Assembly (NCBI GenBank): GCA_964462945.1
Contig: CAYWZW010000004.1
Coordinates: forward strand, 108,505 to 172,504
Reading direction: 5' to 3'
DNA length: 64,000 nucleotides
Source: GCA-020343675 sp964462945
Lineage (GTDB): Bacteria; Planctomycetota; Phycisphaerae; Sedimentisphaerales; Anaerobacaceae
Shown: one piece after another, positions 36,065 to 45,509 of the stretch
Layout of the letters: every line of letters begins with the position of its first letter
How positions within the stretch are numbered: position 1 is the stretch's first letter
The notes under the pieces: generated by a model
The model's database searches: none
The model's input: the letters and a program-made list of their open reading frames with translations, nothing else
What the model was told of the DNA's origin: nothing
Program-made: the position numbers and the translations under genes

Positions 36065-37981
36065 TTAAAATGCCAAATCTATTTCTTTGTCGGCAATTAT
36101 GCGCTTTGCCGCCGCTAAAAACTCGTCGATCCCAACCGTCTTATTCTCTTTGACGCCTCGAATCCTCACGTTGACCGAATTCGACTGGGCCTCTTTTGGG
36201 CCAACGACCAGCATATACGGCAGCTTCTCGCCGTGGGCCTTGGCGATTTTGGCAGCTATTTTCTCGTTCGAGAAGTCACAGCCGCACCGTAATTTTGCCC
36301 CTTTGAGCATAGCCTCAACGTGCTCGGCGTAATCATTGCTCTTTTCGCTGATCGGCAGGATCCTTACCTGCTCCGGCGCCAGCCAAAGCGGGAAATTCGC
36401 ACCGTAGTGCTCTATGAGGATCCCGATGAAACGCTCGAAAGAACCCAAGACCGCCCGGTGGATCATAACAGGGGGCTTCTCGGTATTGTCCTTGTCGGTA
36501 TAAACCAGGCCGAAACGCGCCGGCATGGAAAAGTCCAGTTGAATGGTCCCAAGCTGCCAGGACCTCTTCAGGCAGTCCCTGACATGAAAATCGATTTTGG
36601 GCCCGTAAAATGCACCGTCACCCTCGTTGATTTTGTACTCAATACCCTTATGCCTGAGGGCCTCTTTGAGGGCGTTTGTGGCCGTCTCCCAAATCTCGTC
36701 AGAGCCTATGTGCTTCTGGGGCTTGGTGGACAGCTCGATGTGGAAATCCTCGAACCCGAAAGCCTGGTATATCTCGAAAGTAAGCTCGATGACCCCTATG
36801 ATCTCGGACTCTATCTGATCGGGCGCACAGAAAATATGGGCATCATCCTGCGTAAACTGCCGCACCCTGAAAAGCCCGTGCATGACGCCGCTGGCCTCGT
36901 GCCGATGTACCAGGCCCAGCTCGGCAACACGCATGGGAAACTCGCGGTACGAATGTTGCCGGGTCTTATAAACCAGACATCCCCCGGGACAATTCATCGG
37001 CTTTATCGCGTAGCTGGCGTTGTCGAACCGGGTAAAGTACATATTCTCTTTATAGTTGTCCCAGTGACCGCTCCTGTGCCACAACTGCTCGTTGAGAATG
37101 ATGGGCGTGCGGATTTCCTCATATCCGTATCTATTGTGAACGCCTCGCCAGAAGTCCACGATGGCGTTCCAGATGATCATCCCTTTGGCGTGAATGAATG
37201 CAAAGCCGGGACCCGCCTCGTCGAAACTGAACAAATCCATTTGTTTGCCTATAACCCGGTGGTCCCGCTTTCTCGCCTCGTCCAGTCTGTGCAGGTAATC
37301 ATCAAGCTGCTTTTGGGTGGGCCAGGCGGTGCCATAAACCCGCTGGAGCATTGTCTGCGTCGGGTCGCCGTGCCAGTACGCACCCGCCACAGACATGACC
37401 TTGGCGCATCCGGCCTTTCCCGTAGTGGGCACATGCGGCCCCCGGCACAAGTCTTCGAAACCGCCTCCGTGCGAATAGAAACTAATCACTTCACTGTCCG
37501 TGCGGTTTATGTTGTCGGTCTTATACCTGTCTGCGGCTAACCTCTCCAGGGCCTCGGCCCGGGTCATTTCCTTGCGAACGAATGGCCTGTCGGCCTTGAT
37601 GATTTCGGTCATCTTCTGCTCGATACGCTCAAAGTCACTCGGCCGGATCGGCTCGTCAAGGTCAACGTCGTAATAAAACCCGTCTTCGACGGTCGGACCA
37701 TAGACAAGCTTCGTCTTGGGCCAAATGCTGCATATCGCCTCGGCCATGATGTGGGCGCAACTATGCCGCATCACTTCAAGGCCTTCAATATCTTTGACGG
37801 TGATGATTTGAACGGCCGCCTCGCCATTGATAGGCGCGGCCAAATCCGCCAATTGCCCATTGACCTTCGCTGCCACGGCGGCTTTCGCAAGCCCCGGTCC
37901 GATCTGCTCAGCTAACTGCGCCGCCGTTGTACCGTCGGGGACTTCCAATATGCTGCCATCGGGCAGAGTGATTTTTGCCAT
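36065..37981 (-). CDS. thrS: Threonyl-tRNA synthetase
   Basis: Charges tRNA-Thr. The start at 37981 (MAKITLPDGSILEVPDGTTA) begins the N-terminal TGS domain and gives 638 residues; the frame to 38035 adds 18 non-homologous residues. The editing domain has the zinc-like HSCAHIMAEAICSIWP with paired His, and the catalytic core has MNCPGGCLVYKTR (zinc Cys), plus VFRVRQFTQDD-like LFRVRQFTQDDAHIFC and the anticodon-binding domain ends KIAAKIAKAHGEKLPYMLVV. It heads the translation cluster thrS-infC-rpmI-rplT-pheS. Gap to infC is 90 bp. Promoter region is shared with the divergent FHA gene. Confidence 0.98.
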   Translation of the reverse strand: MAKITLPDGSILEVPDGTTAAQLAEQIGPGLAKAAVAAKVNGQLADLAAPINGEAAVQIITVKDIEGLEVMRHSCAHIMAEAICSIWPKTKLVYGPTVEDGFYYDVDLDEPIRPSDFERIEQKMTEIIKADRPFVRKEMTRAEALERLAADRYKTDNINRTDSEVISFYSHGGGFEDLCRGPHVPTTGKAGCAKVMSVAGAYWHGDPTQTMLQRVYGTAWPTQKQLDDYLHRLDEARKRDHRVIGKQMDLFSFDEAGPGFAFIHAKGMIIWNAIVDFWRGVHNRYGYEEIRTPIILNEQLWHRSGHWDNYKENMYFTRFDNASYAIKPMNCPGGCLVYKTRQHSYREFPMRVAELGLVHRHEASGVMHGLFRVRQFTQDDAHIFCAPDQIESEIIGVIELTFEIYQAFGFEDFHIELSTKPQKHIGSDEIWETATNALKEALRHKGIEYKINEGDGAFYGPKIDFHVRDCLKRSWQLGTIQLDFSMPARFGLVYTDKDNTEKPPVMIHRAVLGSFERFIGILIEHYGANFPLWLAPEQVRILPISEKSNDYAEHVEAMLKGAKLRCGCDFSNEKIAAKIAKAHGEKLPYMLVVGPKEAQSNSVNVRIRGVKENKTVGIDEFLAAAKRIIADKEIDLAF

Positions 37982-38098
37982 GTATCTATCCGGTATTTCC
38001 AATCTTGTCAGTCTTTGGGCCCTTGTTCGGCACAATTTTAGGGGAATCTAACTCAACCGCCCCCCTCTGTCAACACTATTTATCGGCCGATTTATTTC

Positions 38099-38127
38099 TT
38101 GCCATGCGGCGATTTTGTCTGTATAAT
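38099..38127 (+). promoter_or_regulatory. Sigma70-like promoter for FHA gene
   Basis: TTGCCA (38099-38104) and TATAAT (38122-38127) at 17-bp spacing; transcription should start near 38134, 38 nt before the FHA ATG. Confidence 0.65.
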
Positions 38128-38171
38128 AATGGGTGTTGCGGCATGACATTGAGTTTTAAGGAGGAAGCCAA

Positions 38172-38621
38172 ATGGACGTTACTTTGGTTCTATTCAAAAG
38201 AGACGGTTCACAAAAAGCTTTTTCCTTGCCGAGCAATCTTACGGTAATCGGCCGACGCCACGATTGTGATTTGTGCATTCCGCTGATGGTCGTCTCCAGA
38301 AGGCACTGCCAATTGAGCCTGAACAATGAGACCATGAAAATTCGTGACCTTGACTCGCGCAGCGGCACTTTTGTTAATGGTAATCGCATCAGCGACGGCC
38401 TCGTCAAGGCAGGCGATTACCTTGCAATAGGCCCTCTTACGTTCCTGGTCCAGATCGACGGCCAGCCCAAGGAGATCGTCCCGCCTCAGCAAGCCAAACC
38501 GGCGCCGCCTCCGAAGAAAACGCCACCCGCAAAGGCCTCTGCAGATGAGCCCTCCGGCAGTTTTCCTGAGCTGGAGCTTGATGACTCTGATTCCTTCCTT
38601 GCGGGGCCTCAAAAGACTTAG
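38172..38621 (+). CDS. FHA-domain protein
   Basis: A 149-residue cytoplasmic protein with an FHA (phosphothreonine-binding) domain: GRRHDCDLCIPLMVVSRRHC near residue 30, then RDLDSRSGTFVNGNRI near 60, the consensus GR..D..I.....SR.H and sG...NG. The remaining 50 residues are Pro/Lys/Glu-rich and disordered-looking (KPAPPPKKTPPAKASADEP). Such proteins bind a phosphorylated partner, often under Ser/Thr kinases, none of which is in the window. Translation starts at 38172 behind AAGGAGG. A strong promoter lies upstream. Confidence 0.9.
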   Translation: MDVTLVLFKRDGSQKAFSLPSNLTVIGRRHDCDLCIPLMVVSRRHCQLSLNNETMKIRDLDSRSGTFVNGNRISDGLVKAGDYLAIGPLTFLVQIDGQPKEIVPPQQAKPAPPPKKTPPAKASADEPSGSFPELELDDSDSFLAGPQKT

Positions 38622-38892
38622 TCCGGGTCACGGACGCAGCGCAGCCCGGCATCCCTCAGACGGCACACCCATGACTGCAACAAGCGAACCCGGCGTCCGC
38701 CCGACAGAACGCCCCATGTGGTACAGGAAAACGAAATCGCAAAAATTCCACTTGACCATTATGAGCTGATGTGTTAGTGTACCGCCGTGCTATTGGGGTC
38801 AGAGGGTCCCAATTGTGTGCTTGTCACAGTTGTTCAAACCACGGGTGGCAGGTGTATCGGTAGGAGAAGTCTTTTGGGAATGGAGTGCTGCC

Positions 38893-40812
38893 ATGAAACT
38901 CAAGTCTATGCAAGTCAAGAATTTCAAGTGTCTCGAAGACTCGACGCGATTCGATATTTGTCCAGTGACATGTCTTGTGGGCAAGAACGAGGCAGGCAAA
39001 ACCTCGCTGCTCGAGGCCCTGCATAAGCTGAACCCGGACGTCGCGGAACTGGGCGAATTCGATGTGCTGCTGGAGTATCCGAGGCGGCGCCGCAAACAGT
39101 ACCAGCGTCGTGCCCAGACCGAACCGGAGGATGCACTGATCACTCGTTGGGAACTCGACGATAAGGACGTGGAAGCGCTTGAAGAGAAACTCGGCAGCGG
39201 GGTCGTAAAATCCAGAATTGTGGAGGTCCGCAAAGGGTACTATCCGGGGCGGCGATGGCTTTTCGAAGGCGGGCAGTCCCCGCAGGAAGATTCCGTGCCG
39301 GCCTCAGTCCAGGCCGTGCTGGAGACACTTTTGCCGAAGTTCCTGTATTTCTCCAAGTGCAACATACTGAACGGGCGAATCGCTATCGACAGTATCATCA
39401 GGAACCAGGATCGCGGCAGCCTGTCGGGGCCGGAGCGGGTCTTCCTGGCGCTGCTCGATCTGGTGGGGACAAAACCCGAACAATTGACGAGCATTGCCAA
39501 TTCGGAGGAGCTGATTGCGGACCTGGAGGCCGCCTCGGCGCCCATCACCGAGCAAATTTCCAGATACTGGAGCCAGAACACCTCTTTGCGGGTATGCTTC
39601 CAGCTCCACCCCGGCAAGCCGCAGGACCCGCCGCCCTTCGACAAAGGGCAGGTGTTCGAGACGCGAATCCTCAACACAAGACACAACCTGACGCTCAACT
39701 TCGACGAGCGCAGCACCGGCTTCGTGTGGTTCTTTTCCTTCATGGTCTGGTTCTGGCAGGTCAAGAGGACCCTGGGAGATAATCTGCTCATCCTGCTGGA
39801 CGACCCGGGCATCGGCCTGCACGCAAGGGCGCAGCAGGACCTGCTGCGGTTCATTTCGCTGGAGCTTGAGCCGCACTACCAGGTGATTTATACGACGCAT
39901 TCGCCGTTCATGGTTGACCCGAACAATCTGGAACGGGCCCGAACGGTAGAAGACGTCGCTGTCGCGGCAGAGCACGGGTACGAACAGTATCTCGGCACCA
40001 AAGTCGGCGACAAGACATTCAGCACGGATCCCGATACCCTCATCCCGCTGCGCGCGGCGCTGGGCTATGAGTTCACCCGGTCGCTGGCCGCTCAGCAGAA
40101 AACACTGCTGGTCGAGAGCCCCGCCGAGGCGCTCTATCTGAGCTGGTTCTCGTCGAGGCTGAAAGAAAAAGGACGGACGGGATTGGGACCCGGCTGGAAG
40201 ATTGTGCCCTGCGGGGGCGGCGAAAAGGTTGGAGCATTCCTCGGCCTCTTCGGAGCCAACAAAGATAGTATGACTGTGCTGATGGACGCAACCGGAGAAG
40301 ACACACTCAGGCAGCAGCGCGAGCCGCAGCTTCTGGAAGGCTGTGGTGTTCTTACGATGAATAAATATGCCGAGGGGCAGGAAGGCGGCATCGAAGACGT
40401 GATAGGCCGCCGGACTTATTTTGGGCTGGTGAACCTATGCTACAAGCTGCCGAGACGGAATCGTCTGCCGTTAGCGACGGCGGCGCCTGACGCTATTGCT
40501 GAGCAGCCGAAGCGGGTCGTCGAGCAAGTCGAGAAACACTTTGCGGCCCGCACTCCCGGCGCCGTGACTTTTGACCGCAGCAGACCGGCCGAATTCCTCA
40601 TGGAGAACACAAGAAAATGCACGAGGAAACTTCCGGATCTTTCGCAGGCGCTCGACCGCTTCGAAAAGCTCTTTGCCGAAATCAACGCCAGCCAACAGCT
40701 CCGGCGGGAACCAAAGGCGCCGACAACTATGCCGGCCGGAGCATATTCCATCGCCGATCTTAGGGGTGGAAAGAAAATGAGCTCATTGCCTGAAACAGAA
40801 AAAGTTTCGTGA
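38893..40812 (+). CDS. OLD-family AAA ATPase with TOPRIM nuclease domain
   Basis: A 639-residue protein of the OLD (overcoming lysogenization defect) type. The ATG at 38893 (MKLKSMQVKNFKCLEDSTRF) is preferred to 38815. The SMC-like ATPase has Walker A LVGKNEAGKTSLLEAL near residue 34, and NLLILLDDPGIGLHARAQQD near 300 with THSPFMVD in the signature region; Asp in LLDDPG replaces the usual Glu as in many OLD proteins. The C-terminal half carries a TOPRIM domain: LLVESPAEALYLSW, then MTVLMDATGED. OLD nucleases cut DNA and act in phage defence alone or in Gabija-type pairs; no helicase partner (GajB) is adjacent here. Confidence 0.88.
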   Translation: MKLKSMQVKNFKCLEDSTRFDICPVTCLVGKNEAGKTSLLEALHKLNPDVAELGEFDVLLEYPRRRRKQYQRRAQTEPEDALITRWELDDKDVEALEEKLGSGVVKSRIVEVRKGYYPGRRWLFEGGQSPQEDSVPASVQAVLETLLPKFLYFSKCNILNGRIAIDSIIRNQDRGSLSGPERVFLALLDLVGTKPEQLTSIANSEELIADLEAASAPITEQISRYWSQNTSLRVCFQLHPGKPQDPPPFDKGQVFETRILNTRHNLTLNFDERSTGFVWFFSFMVWFWQVKRTLGDNLLILLDDPGIGLHARAQQDLLRFISLELEPHYQVIYTTHSPFMVDPNNLERARTVEDVAVAAEHGYEQYLGTKVGDKTFSTDPDTLIPLRAALGYEFTRSLAAQQKTLLVESPAEALYLSWFSSRLKEKGRTGLGPGWKIVPCGGGEKVGAFLGLFGANKDSMTVLMDATGEDTLRQQREPQLLEGCGVLTMNKYAEGQEGGIEDVIGRRTYFGLVNLCYKLPRRNRLPLATAAPDAIAEQPKRVVEQVEKHFAARTPGAVTFDRSRPAEFLMENTRKCTRKLPDLSQALDRFEKLFAEINASQQLRREPKAPTTMPAGAYSIADLRGGKKMSSLPETEKVS

Positions 40813-40842
40813 TTTCGCGAAAACAAAATGTCCCGCCCAAGG

Positions 40843-41079
40843 TCACAGACTGTGCGGGCAGCTTCCTGTCTGGCAAATATCACTCGGGCATGGACCGCCG
40901 GGGCATGTTTCACAGGCATGTCCCGTCGCCTTGCCGCGTCCGACGGCAAAGCCGGAGAGCAGCTTCTGCAAATCAGGGCTGCCGCATTTCGGACACGTGT
41001 GTTTTTGGGCGGTCCTGGTCTTTTCGAGAAACTCCATCGTGTGTCCACATTTGTTGCACTTATATTCAAATATCGGCAT
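40843..41079 (-). CDS. FmdB-like zinc ribbon protein
   Basis: A 78-residue zinc-ribbon protein beginning MPIFEYKCNKCGHTMEFLEK, with CPKCGSPDLQKL as the second CxxC pair and a Cys-rich tail (HACETCPGGPC...CQTGSC). This is the FmdB/CxxC_CXXC_SSSS type of putative regulatory protein, known only by its fold. GAGG lies 7 nt before the ATG at 41079. It is 31 bp downstream of the PfkB-HAD gene on the same strand and may belong to that transcription unit. Confidence 0.92.
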   Translation of the reverse strand: MPIFEYKCNKCGHTMEFLEKTRTAQKHTCPKCGSPDLQKLLSGFAVGRGKATGHACETCPGGPCPSDICQTGSCPHSL

Positions 41080-41110
41080 GTCTCAACCTCATGTCACAGG
41101 TCCTGATATA

Positions 41111-43009
41111 TCACTTCTGCAAAAGGAGCGCCAGCAGCTTGTCATGCTGCGAGAAATCGGGGACGATGATGTGGGCGCCGGCCTTGACCAGGCGAGTCCG
41201 CTTCTCGACGTTCAGGCCGTGACGGCGGATCTCGTCGCTTGCGATGCCGACGGCGATGCCCTGGCGTTTTCTGCACTCGCGCATCTCAACCGGGCCGTCG
41301 CCGAAAACCGCCAATTCAGAGCCCTGCAGGCCGTTCTCGATCATGATCCGGTCGATCACCATCCTCTTGCAATGTGTGGCGACGTTGCCGAGACTGCCGT
41401 ATATTCCGCCGTCAAAAAGCCCGGCGTAGCCCAGCGCTTCAGCCTCGGCCGCCACGTCGGTGCGGTCGGTGCCGCTGGCCAGGTAAAGCCTGACGCCCCT
41501 TTCGTGCAGCGCCTTTAAGAATTGCAGCGCGCCCTTGACGGTGTAGTCGCTGACGTCCAGCTCGCCGCATTTGAATTTCTCGATGCGCTTACTGATCAAC
41601 TCCATCAGCGCATCAATGTAGATTCTCTTGTAGCCGATCCCATCACGAATTTTGCCGGCGGGGACAAGCCCGAACTCCCGGATCATCTCCACCAGGGCCT
41701 CCATTTGCACAACGGTCTCGATACCGGTCGATTGGTCGATGTATTCGAGGACTCGCTCGCGCACGTTCTGATAGACGGTCTCGCCCGCCGTTTCGTACTG
41801 GTCGCCGAGAATTGCCTTGATCATCACGGGCGCCATGATTTGCTCCCAGCCCTGTCTGAGCGTGCTGATGGTGCCATCGTGATCGAAAACGGCGTGTTTG
41901 ATTCGGGCCGGCGGCATCGATCCGCAGCACAGCTCTATTTCGCTGCCGTCGAGATACCGAGCGTGCCGCGGGTCGCAGGCAAGCTCCGGCTGATAAATGT
42001 AATCGACGTCTTTTGCCACTTCGAGGACTTCCGCTCCCGAAGCGGTTCCCGTCTGAAACAGCTTTTGAACGGTAACGGCTGCGGCAAAATTGGCAAACTC
42101 GGCCGCCTCGGCGGGCCGGACGCCCGCCCCAAGGCACAAAGCCAGCGCACTAGTGACTGTGTCTCCGGCGCCGACAATGTCGAGTTTCTTCAACAACTGG
42201 ATACCGGGGATTTCGTGAAAACCGTCCGAATCGACCGTGACAATGCCTCGCGGGCCGCGGGTCAGAAAGACCGGCTTATCGAATTGCCGATAGAGCACCC
42301 CGGCATATTTCTCTACGTCCGCCAGTGCCAGCACGTCGTCCAGCTTGACATCGACGTGATTCAGCCGGGCCGCTTCCAGATCATTTGTCTTGCGCCAGAT
42401 GTACTTGAACTTGTGGCCGTAGTGCCGCGAATCGAGCAGAACCACTTTGTTGCCGTATCTTTTGAAAAGGTCGTTCGCCCGGTCGATGAACGCTTCGTTC
42501 GGGATGCTGCCGGGGACCTGCTGGTTGACGATCATACAATCCGCTCTTTGCAGAGCATTCTCTATAGCCGCCAGCAGGACCTTGTCGGTCGCCTCAGCTC
42601 GCTTGTTGAAAAAGCCAAAATCAATCCGGGGCTGCTCATTGCCCTCAAGATACGGCTTGCCGAAAGTCACCGTGTCGAAGTTCTCTTTTTGGACAACCAG
42701 ATGAGTCGTATCGACACTTAGCTCGTTGAACTGGCGAACCAGCTCTCTGCCGAATATATCGTTTCCGATAACGCCGATAACCTGAATCGCCGCCGGCTCC
42801 AGAGCGGCAAGATTAGCCACGACGTTCGATGCACCGCCGAGCGAATAGTAGTGTTTAGCGACCGCGCGGGCCGACAGACCCGTTTCGAGCGAGACTTCCG
42901 AGCCGCGAGGATCAAGCAGCCAGTAAGCATCAAGACAAAAATCGCCGTAAACAGCAACCTTGACGTTCTTGATGCGAGCTAAGATTTCCCTGATGCGTTC
43001 TTCGTTCAT
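41111..43009 (-). CDS. PfkB sugar kinase fused to HAD phosphatase
   Basis: A 632-residue two-domain protein. Residues ~15-340 are a ribokinase/HldE-type kinase: VAVYGDFCLDAYW, YYSLGGASNVVANLAAL near 55-70, and the catalytic KLDIVGAGDTVTSALALCLG near 275-292 (Asp of GAGD is the base). Residues ~370-632 are a HAD hydrolase: HAVFDHDGTISTLRQGW (nucleophile Asp), YLASGTDRTDVAAEAEALG, and VFGDGPVEMRECRKRQG. A kinase and a phosphatase in one chain fits a sugar-phosphate switch such as in heptose or nucleotide-sugar activation, where HldE and GmhB are separate. It overlaps the preceding gene by 4 nt (ATGA). Confidence 0.88.
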   Translation of the reverse strand: MNEERIREILARIKNVKVAVYGDFCLDAYWLLDPRGSEVSLETGLSARAVAKHYYSLGGASNVVANLAALEPAAIQVIGVIGNDIFGRELVRQFNELSVDTTHLVVQKENFDTVTFGKPYLEGNEQPRIDFGFFNKRAEATDKVLLAAIENALQRADCMIVNQQVPGSIPNEAFIDRANDLFKRYGNKVVLLDSRHYGHKFKYIWRKTNDLEAARLNHVDVKLDDVLALADVEKYAGVLYRQFDKPVFLTRGPRGIVTVDSDGFHEIPGIQLLKKLDIVGAGDTVTSALALCLGAGVRPAEAAEFANFAAAVTVQKLFQTGTASGAEVLEVAKDVDYIYQPELACDPRHARYLDGSEIELCCGSMPPARIKHAVFDHDGTISTLRQGWEQIMAPVMIKAILGDQYETAGETVYQNVRERVLEYIDQSTGIETVVQMEALVEMIREFGLVPAGKIRDGIGYKRIYIDALMELISKRIEKFKCGELDVSDYTVKGALQFLKALHERGVRLYLASGTDRTDVAAEAEALGYAGLFDGGIYGSLGNVATHCKRMVIDRIMIENGLQGSELAVFGDGPVEMRECRKRQGIAVGIASDEIRRHGLNVEKRTRLVKAGAHIIVPDFSQHDKLLALLLQK

Positions 43010-44070
43010 CGTCCTGCACCTGATAGTTGCGACGCTTGCAGCACCTTCTTATAGAGCAGAGGAAACGTCCGTTTCTGGTCACCCTGTATGTAGAAACCTT
43101 TTCCCGCAAACGCCTGCGGGATACGGGTTACAACGCTTTTCTGGTCGCGGAAGTAGTAGCCCTGCGAAGATTCATCGCTCATCGCCTCGCGGTCGCAGTC
43201 GCGCAGATCAAAGTCGGCGGCGATAATATTGTGAGGGACATTGCCCGTATTGGCGGCAATCGAGACGGCTTTGAGCAAAACTTCAGGGCCGGTCACGGCG
43301 CTTCCGATGTTGAGAACCACACCGCCGTCCGTAAGGGCGGTAATTTCGTGCGTGTAGATGAGAAAATCCCTGCCGGAGCAGCCGCCCTTGGCCTGCCCGT
43401 CAAAGGACGGGTGCTGGTCCACCACGTCCGTCCCTATTCCAACGTGAATGGTGAAAGGGACGGCCTTCTTATAGCAGGCAGCAAGAACACTGACTTCCGG
43501 ATGCGCAAAATCATCCGGTGAGTCGTCCTTTTTAGCCAAAGCAAGAACTTCGCCGCGGAAATCTTTGTCGCAAATCACCCTGCCGAGCGATTCGCCGGCG
43601 CCGAGTTTGTATTTGTCGCCGACGGAAAGGGCGTAATTGAAATAGGCGAACTCGTATGCCATTCCGAAGCGCCCCTTATTGAGGGCATCCGGAACGTTCT
43701 CACTCGTCTGCCCGATCAGCGCCAGCTCGAAATCGTGAATAGCCGTCGCACCATTGCCGGCAACGAGACTGACCCAATCACGCTTGACAAGGTCGGCAAG
43801 CAGAGGCCCGAGGCCGTTCTTTATCAAATGAGCGCCGGTAAAGACGACGACCGGCTTGCCGGCCTTGCGGCTCGAAACGATCGCCCGGGCGATGGTCTCG
43901 ATGTCAGCGCGGACCTTATCCGGCAAATCGAGTTTGAGCTTGTCGATATCCGCAGGCCGGACAAGGTCATCGAGCATGACCTTGTTCGCGCGCGTCCGCA
44001 GCGGGTACGTGCTGACTCGAGCCAGATCAAAGGCATTATATCTGCCGTCGTACTGCATGGTAAGTCCCAT
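43006..44070 (-). CDS. Conserved protein of unknown function (sugar operon)
   Basis: A 354-residue protein from MGLTMQYDGRYNAFDLARVS; the start overlaps the preceding stop as TGATG. The open frame to 44301 is not preferred. Conserved-looking blocks are VVVFTGAHLIKNGLGPLLAD, VAGNGATAIHDFELALIGQT, VGIGTDVVDQHPSFDG and GVVLNIGSAVTGPEVLLKAV. The order of these blocks is reminiscent of the deoxyhypusine synthase fold (a Rossmann-like NAD-binding family), but no catalytic Lys motif is seen, so I do not assign a function. Tightly sandwiched between the AGE epimerase and PfkB-HAD genes, it likely acts on the same sugar. Confidence 0.75.
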   Translation of the reverse strand: MGLTMQYDGRYNAFDLARVSTYPLRTRANKVMLDDLVRPADIDKLKLDLPDKVRADIETIARAIVSSRKAGKPVVVFTGAHLIKNGLGPLLADLVKRDWVSLVAGNGATAIHDFELALIGQTSENVPDALNKGRFGMAYEFAYFNYALSVGDKYKLGAGESLGRVICDKDFRGEVLALAKKDDSPDDFAHPEVSVLAACYKKAVPFTIHVGIGTDVVDQHPSFDGQAKGGCSGRDFLIYTHEITALTDGGVVLNIGSAVTGPEVLLKAVSIAANTGNVPHNIIAADFDLRDCDREAMSDESSQGYYFRDQKSVVTRIPQAFAGKGFYIQGDQKRTFPLLYKKVLQASQLSGAGR

Positions 44071-45353
44071 CAGCGAAGCCCCGCCAGCAGCCGCTCCAGC
44101 CGCTTGATGCACTGTACCATACAGCGTACGGTGTGATAGTTCACTTTCCAGGAATGACTCATGTGCGTCCAGATGGGTTTGCCTTCTCTGGTCGTTAGCG
44201 GCCACCACTCGCCGACCGGATGATTGATCATCTTGTCGAAAACGAAACGGTGCACAAGCACGTAGCCGGACCAGTACTTCTTCGGCCCAAAACGCAGGCA
44301 CCCCTCCAACATTCCGATCATGACCTCCGCCTGCTGCCAGAATTCCTTTTCCATATCATAGACGCCGCCGGCGTGCGGCCCCTCGACATAAACGCCGCCG
44401 TACTCGGGGTCGATGCCGTTCTTCACCCCATGGTCCATCGACTTTTTTATCACCTTCTCATACTGCTCGAAGGCCCCGGCGCCGAGAATGTCCGACGCGT
44501 GGGCCAGCAGCCAGGCAAATTCGACGTTGTGCCCTGCGGAGGTATTGTCCTGGGCATTGGGTTTCTGCCCGCCTTCGGCAAAACGGTCCCAGCCCCAGAC
44601 GATGTCGAACTTGATCTGGGGGGCCACCTTCCAGTCCGGCGTAAACTGCGGTATGCCCGTGGCGTACTTGGGATGCAGGATTCTCTTGATCAGGATGTCG
44701 ATGTCTTCAAGCAGCTTGCGGCGGTGCACGCTCTGGCGGCTACATTCGTATAGTGTCGTGAACGCCTCCATCAGGTGCATGTGGGCGTCGAGCGTTTTCC
44801 TGTCTCCGCCGCCGCTGCCCGGGCCGCACAAGTCCCAGTTCCGCTCGAACATCTCGAAGTACCCGCCGTACATCGTGTCGGCACAGTATTTCTGGATAAG
44901 ATCGAAAACCTTCTCGGCGTACTCCAGGCCCCTGGGGTCGCCCGTCGCCAAAGTGTATTCGCTCAGCGAGTACATGGCGAAGCTGAAGCCGTAAAGGATT
45001 TTCTTGTCGATGGCCACGTTGCCCTTGCGGTCCATCATCCAGAAGAAGCCGCCATATTTTTTGTCCCACATCTTGTCGATGAGAAAATCGACGCCGTGCC
45101 GGGCGTACTCGGCGCACTTGCCGCCGCCGTAGCCGGCGCGATGGGCCGCCGACATAGTGTAAACGGTCCGCGTCTGCGAGATAAGCGACTTTTCATCGGT
45201 GCCGGCGTCTTTGCCATCCTTATCGAAATGCGTAATGAAGCCGCCGTTCTTATCGTCCTTGCACCGATCTAACCAGAACGCAAGCAGCTCGGTCGTCAGG
45301 TGCCTCTTGCACTCCTCAAGACACGCGGATACTTGCTTTACATTCATGGCCAT
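44070..45353 (-). CDS. AGE-family epimerase/isomerase
   Basis: A 427-residue (alpha/alpha)6-barrel enzyme of the N-acylglucosamine 2-epimerase / cellobiose 2-epimerase group. Family pattern: DKMWDKKYGGFFWMMDRKGN near residue 95, TLDAHMHLMEAFTTLYE near 190, and GHNVEFAWLLAH near 275, holding the His residues used for epimerisation; WQQAEVMIGMLEGC near 345 is the second His/Glu region. Substrates in the family include N-acetylglucosamine/mannosamine and disaccharides; length and motifs lean to the larger (cellobiose 2-epimerase-like) type. It opens the coupled operon; AAAGGA precedes the ATG by 7 nt. Confidence 0.88.
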   Translation of the reverse strand: MAMNVKQVSACLEECKRHLTTELLAFWLDRCKDDKNGGFITHFDKDGKDAGTDEKSLISQTRTVYTMSAAHRAGYGGGKCAEYARHGVDFLIDKMWDKKYGGFFWMMDRKGNVAIDKKILYGFSFAMYSLSEYTLATGDPRGLEYAEKVFDLIQKYCADTMYGGYFEMFERNWDLCGPGSGGGDRKTLDAHMHLMEAFTTLYECSRQSVHRRKLLEDIDILIKRILHPKYATGIPQFTPDWKVAPQIKFDIVWGWDRFAEGGQKPNAQDNTSAGHNVEFAWLLAHASDILGAGAFEQYEKVIKKSMDHGVKNGIDPEYGGVYVEGPHAGGVYDMEKEFWQQAEVMIGMLEGCLRFGPKKYWSGYVLVHRFVFDKMINHPVGEWWPLTTREGKPIWTHMSHSWKVNYHTVRCMVQCIKRLERLLAGLR

Positions 45354-45509
45354 TTCGCAGTCCTTTCAATTTGTTGGTCAGATGTCCACCACCAATACGT
45401 CCACTCGTCCACAGAATGGCCGTATGTTAACAAAACCGCCCGTTCACGGCAACGGGCTGTTCGGAACCCAATCTCCCAGGTTGCGCCCGCCTGACCGAAT
45501 CGCGGCAAA

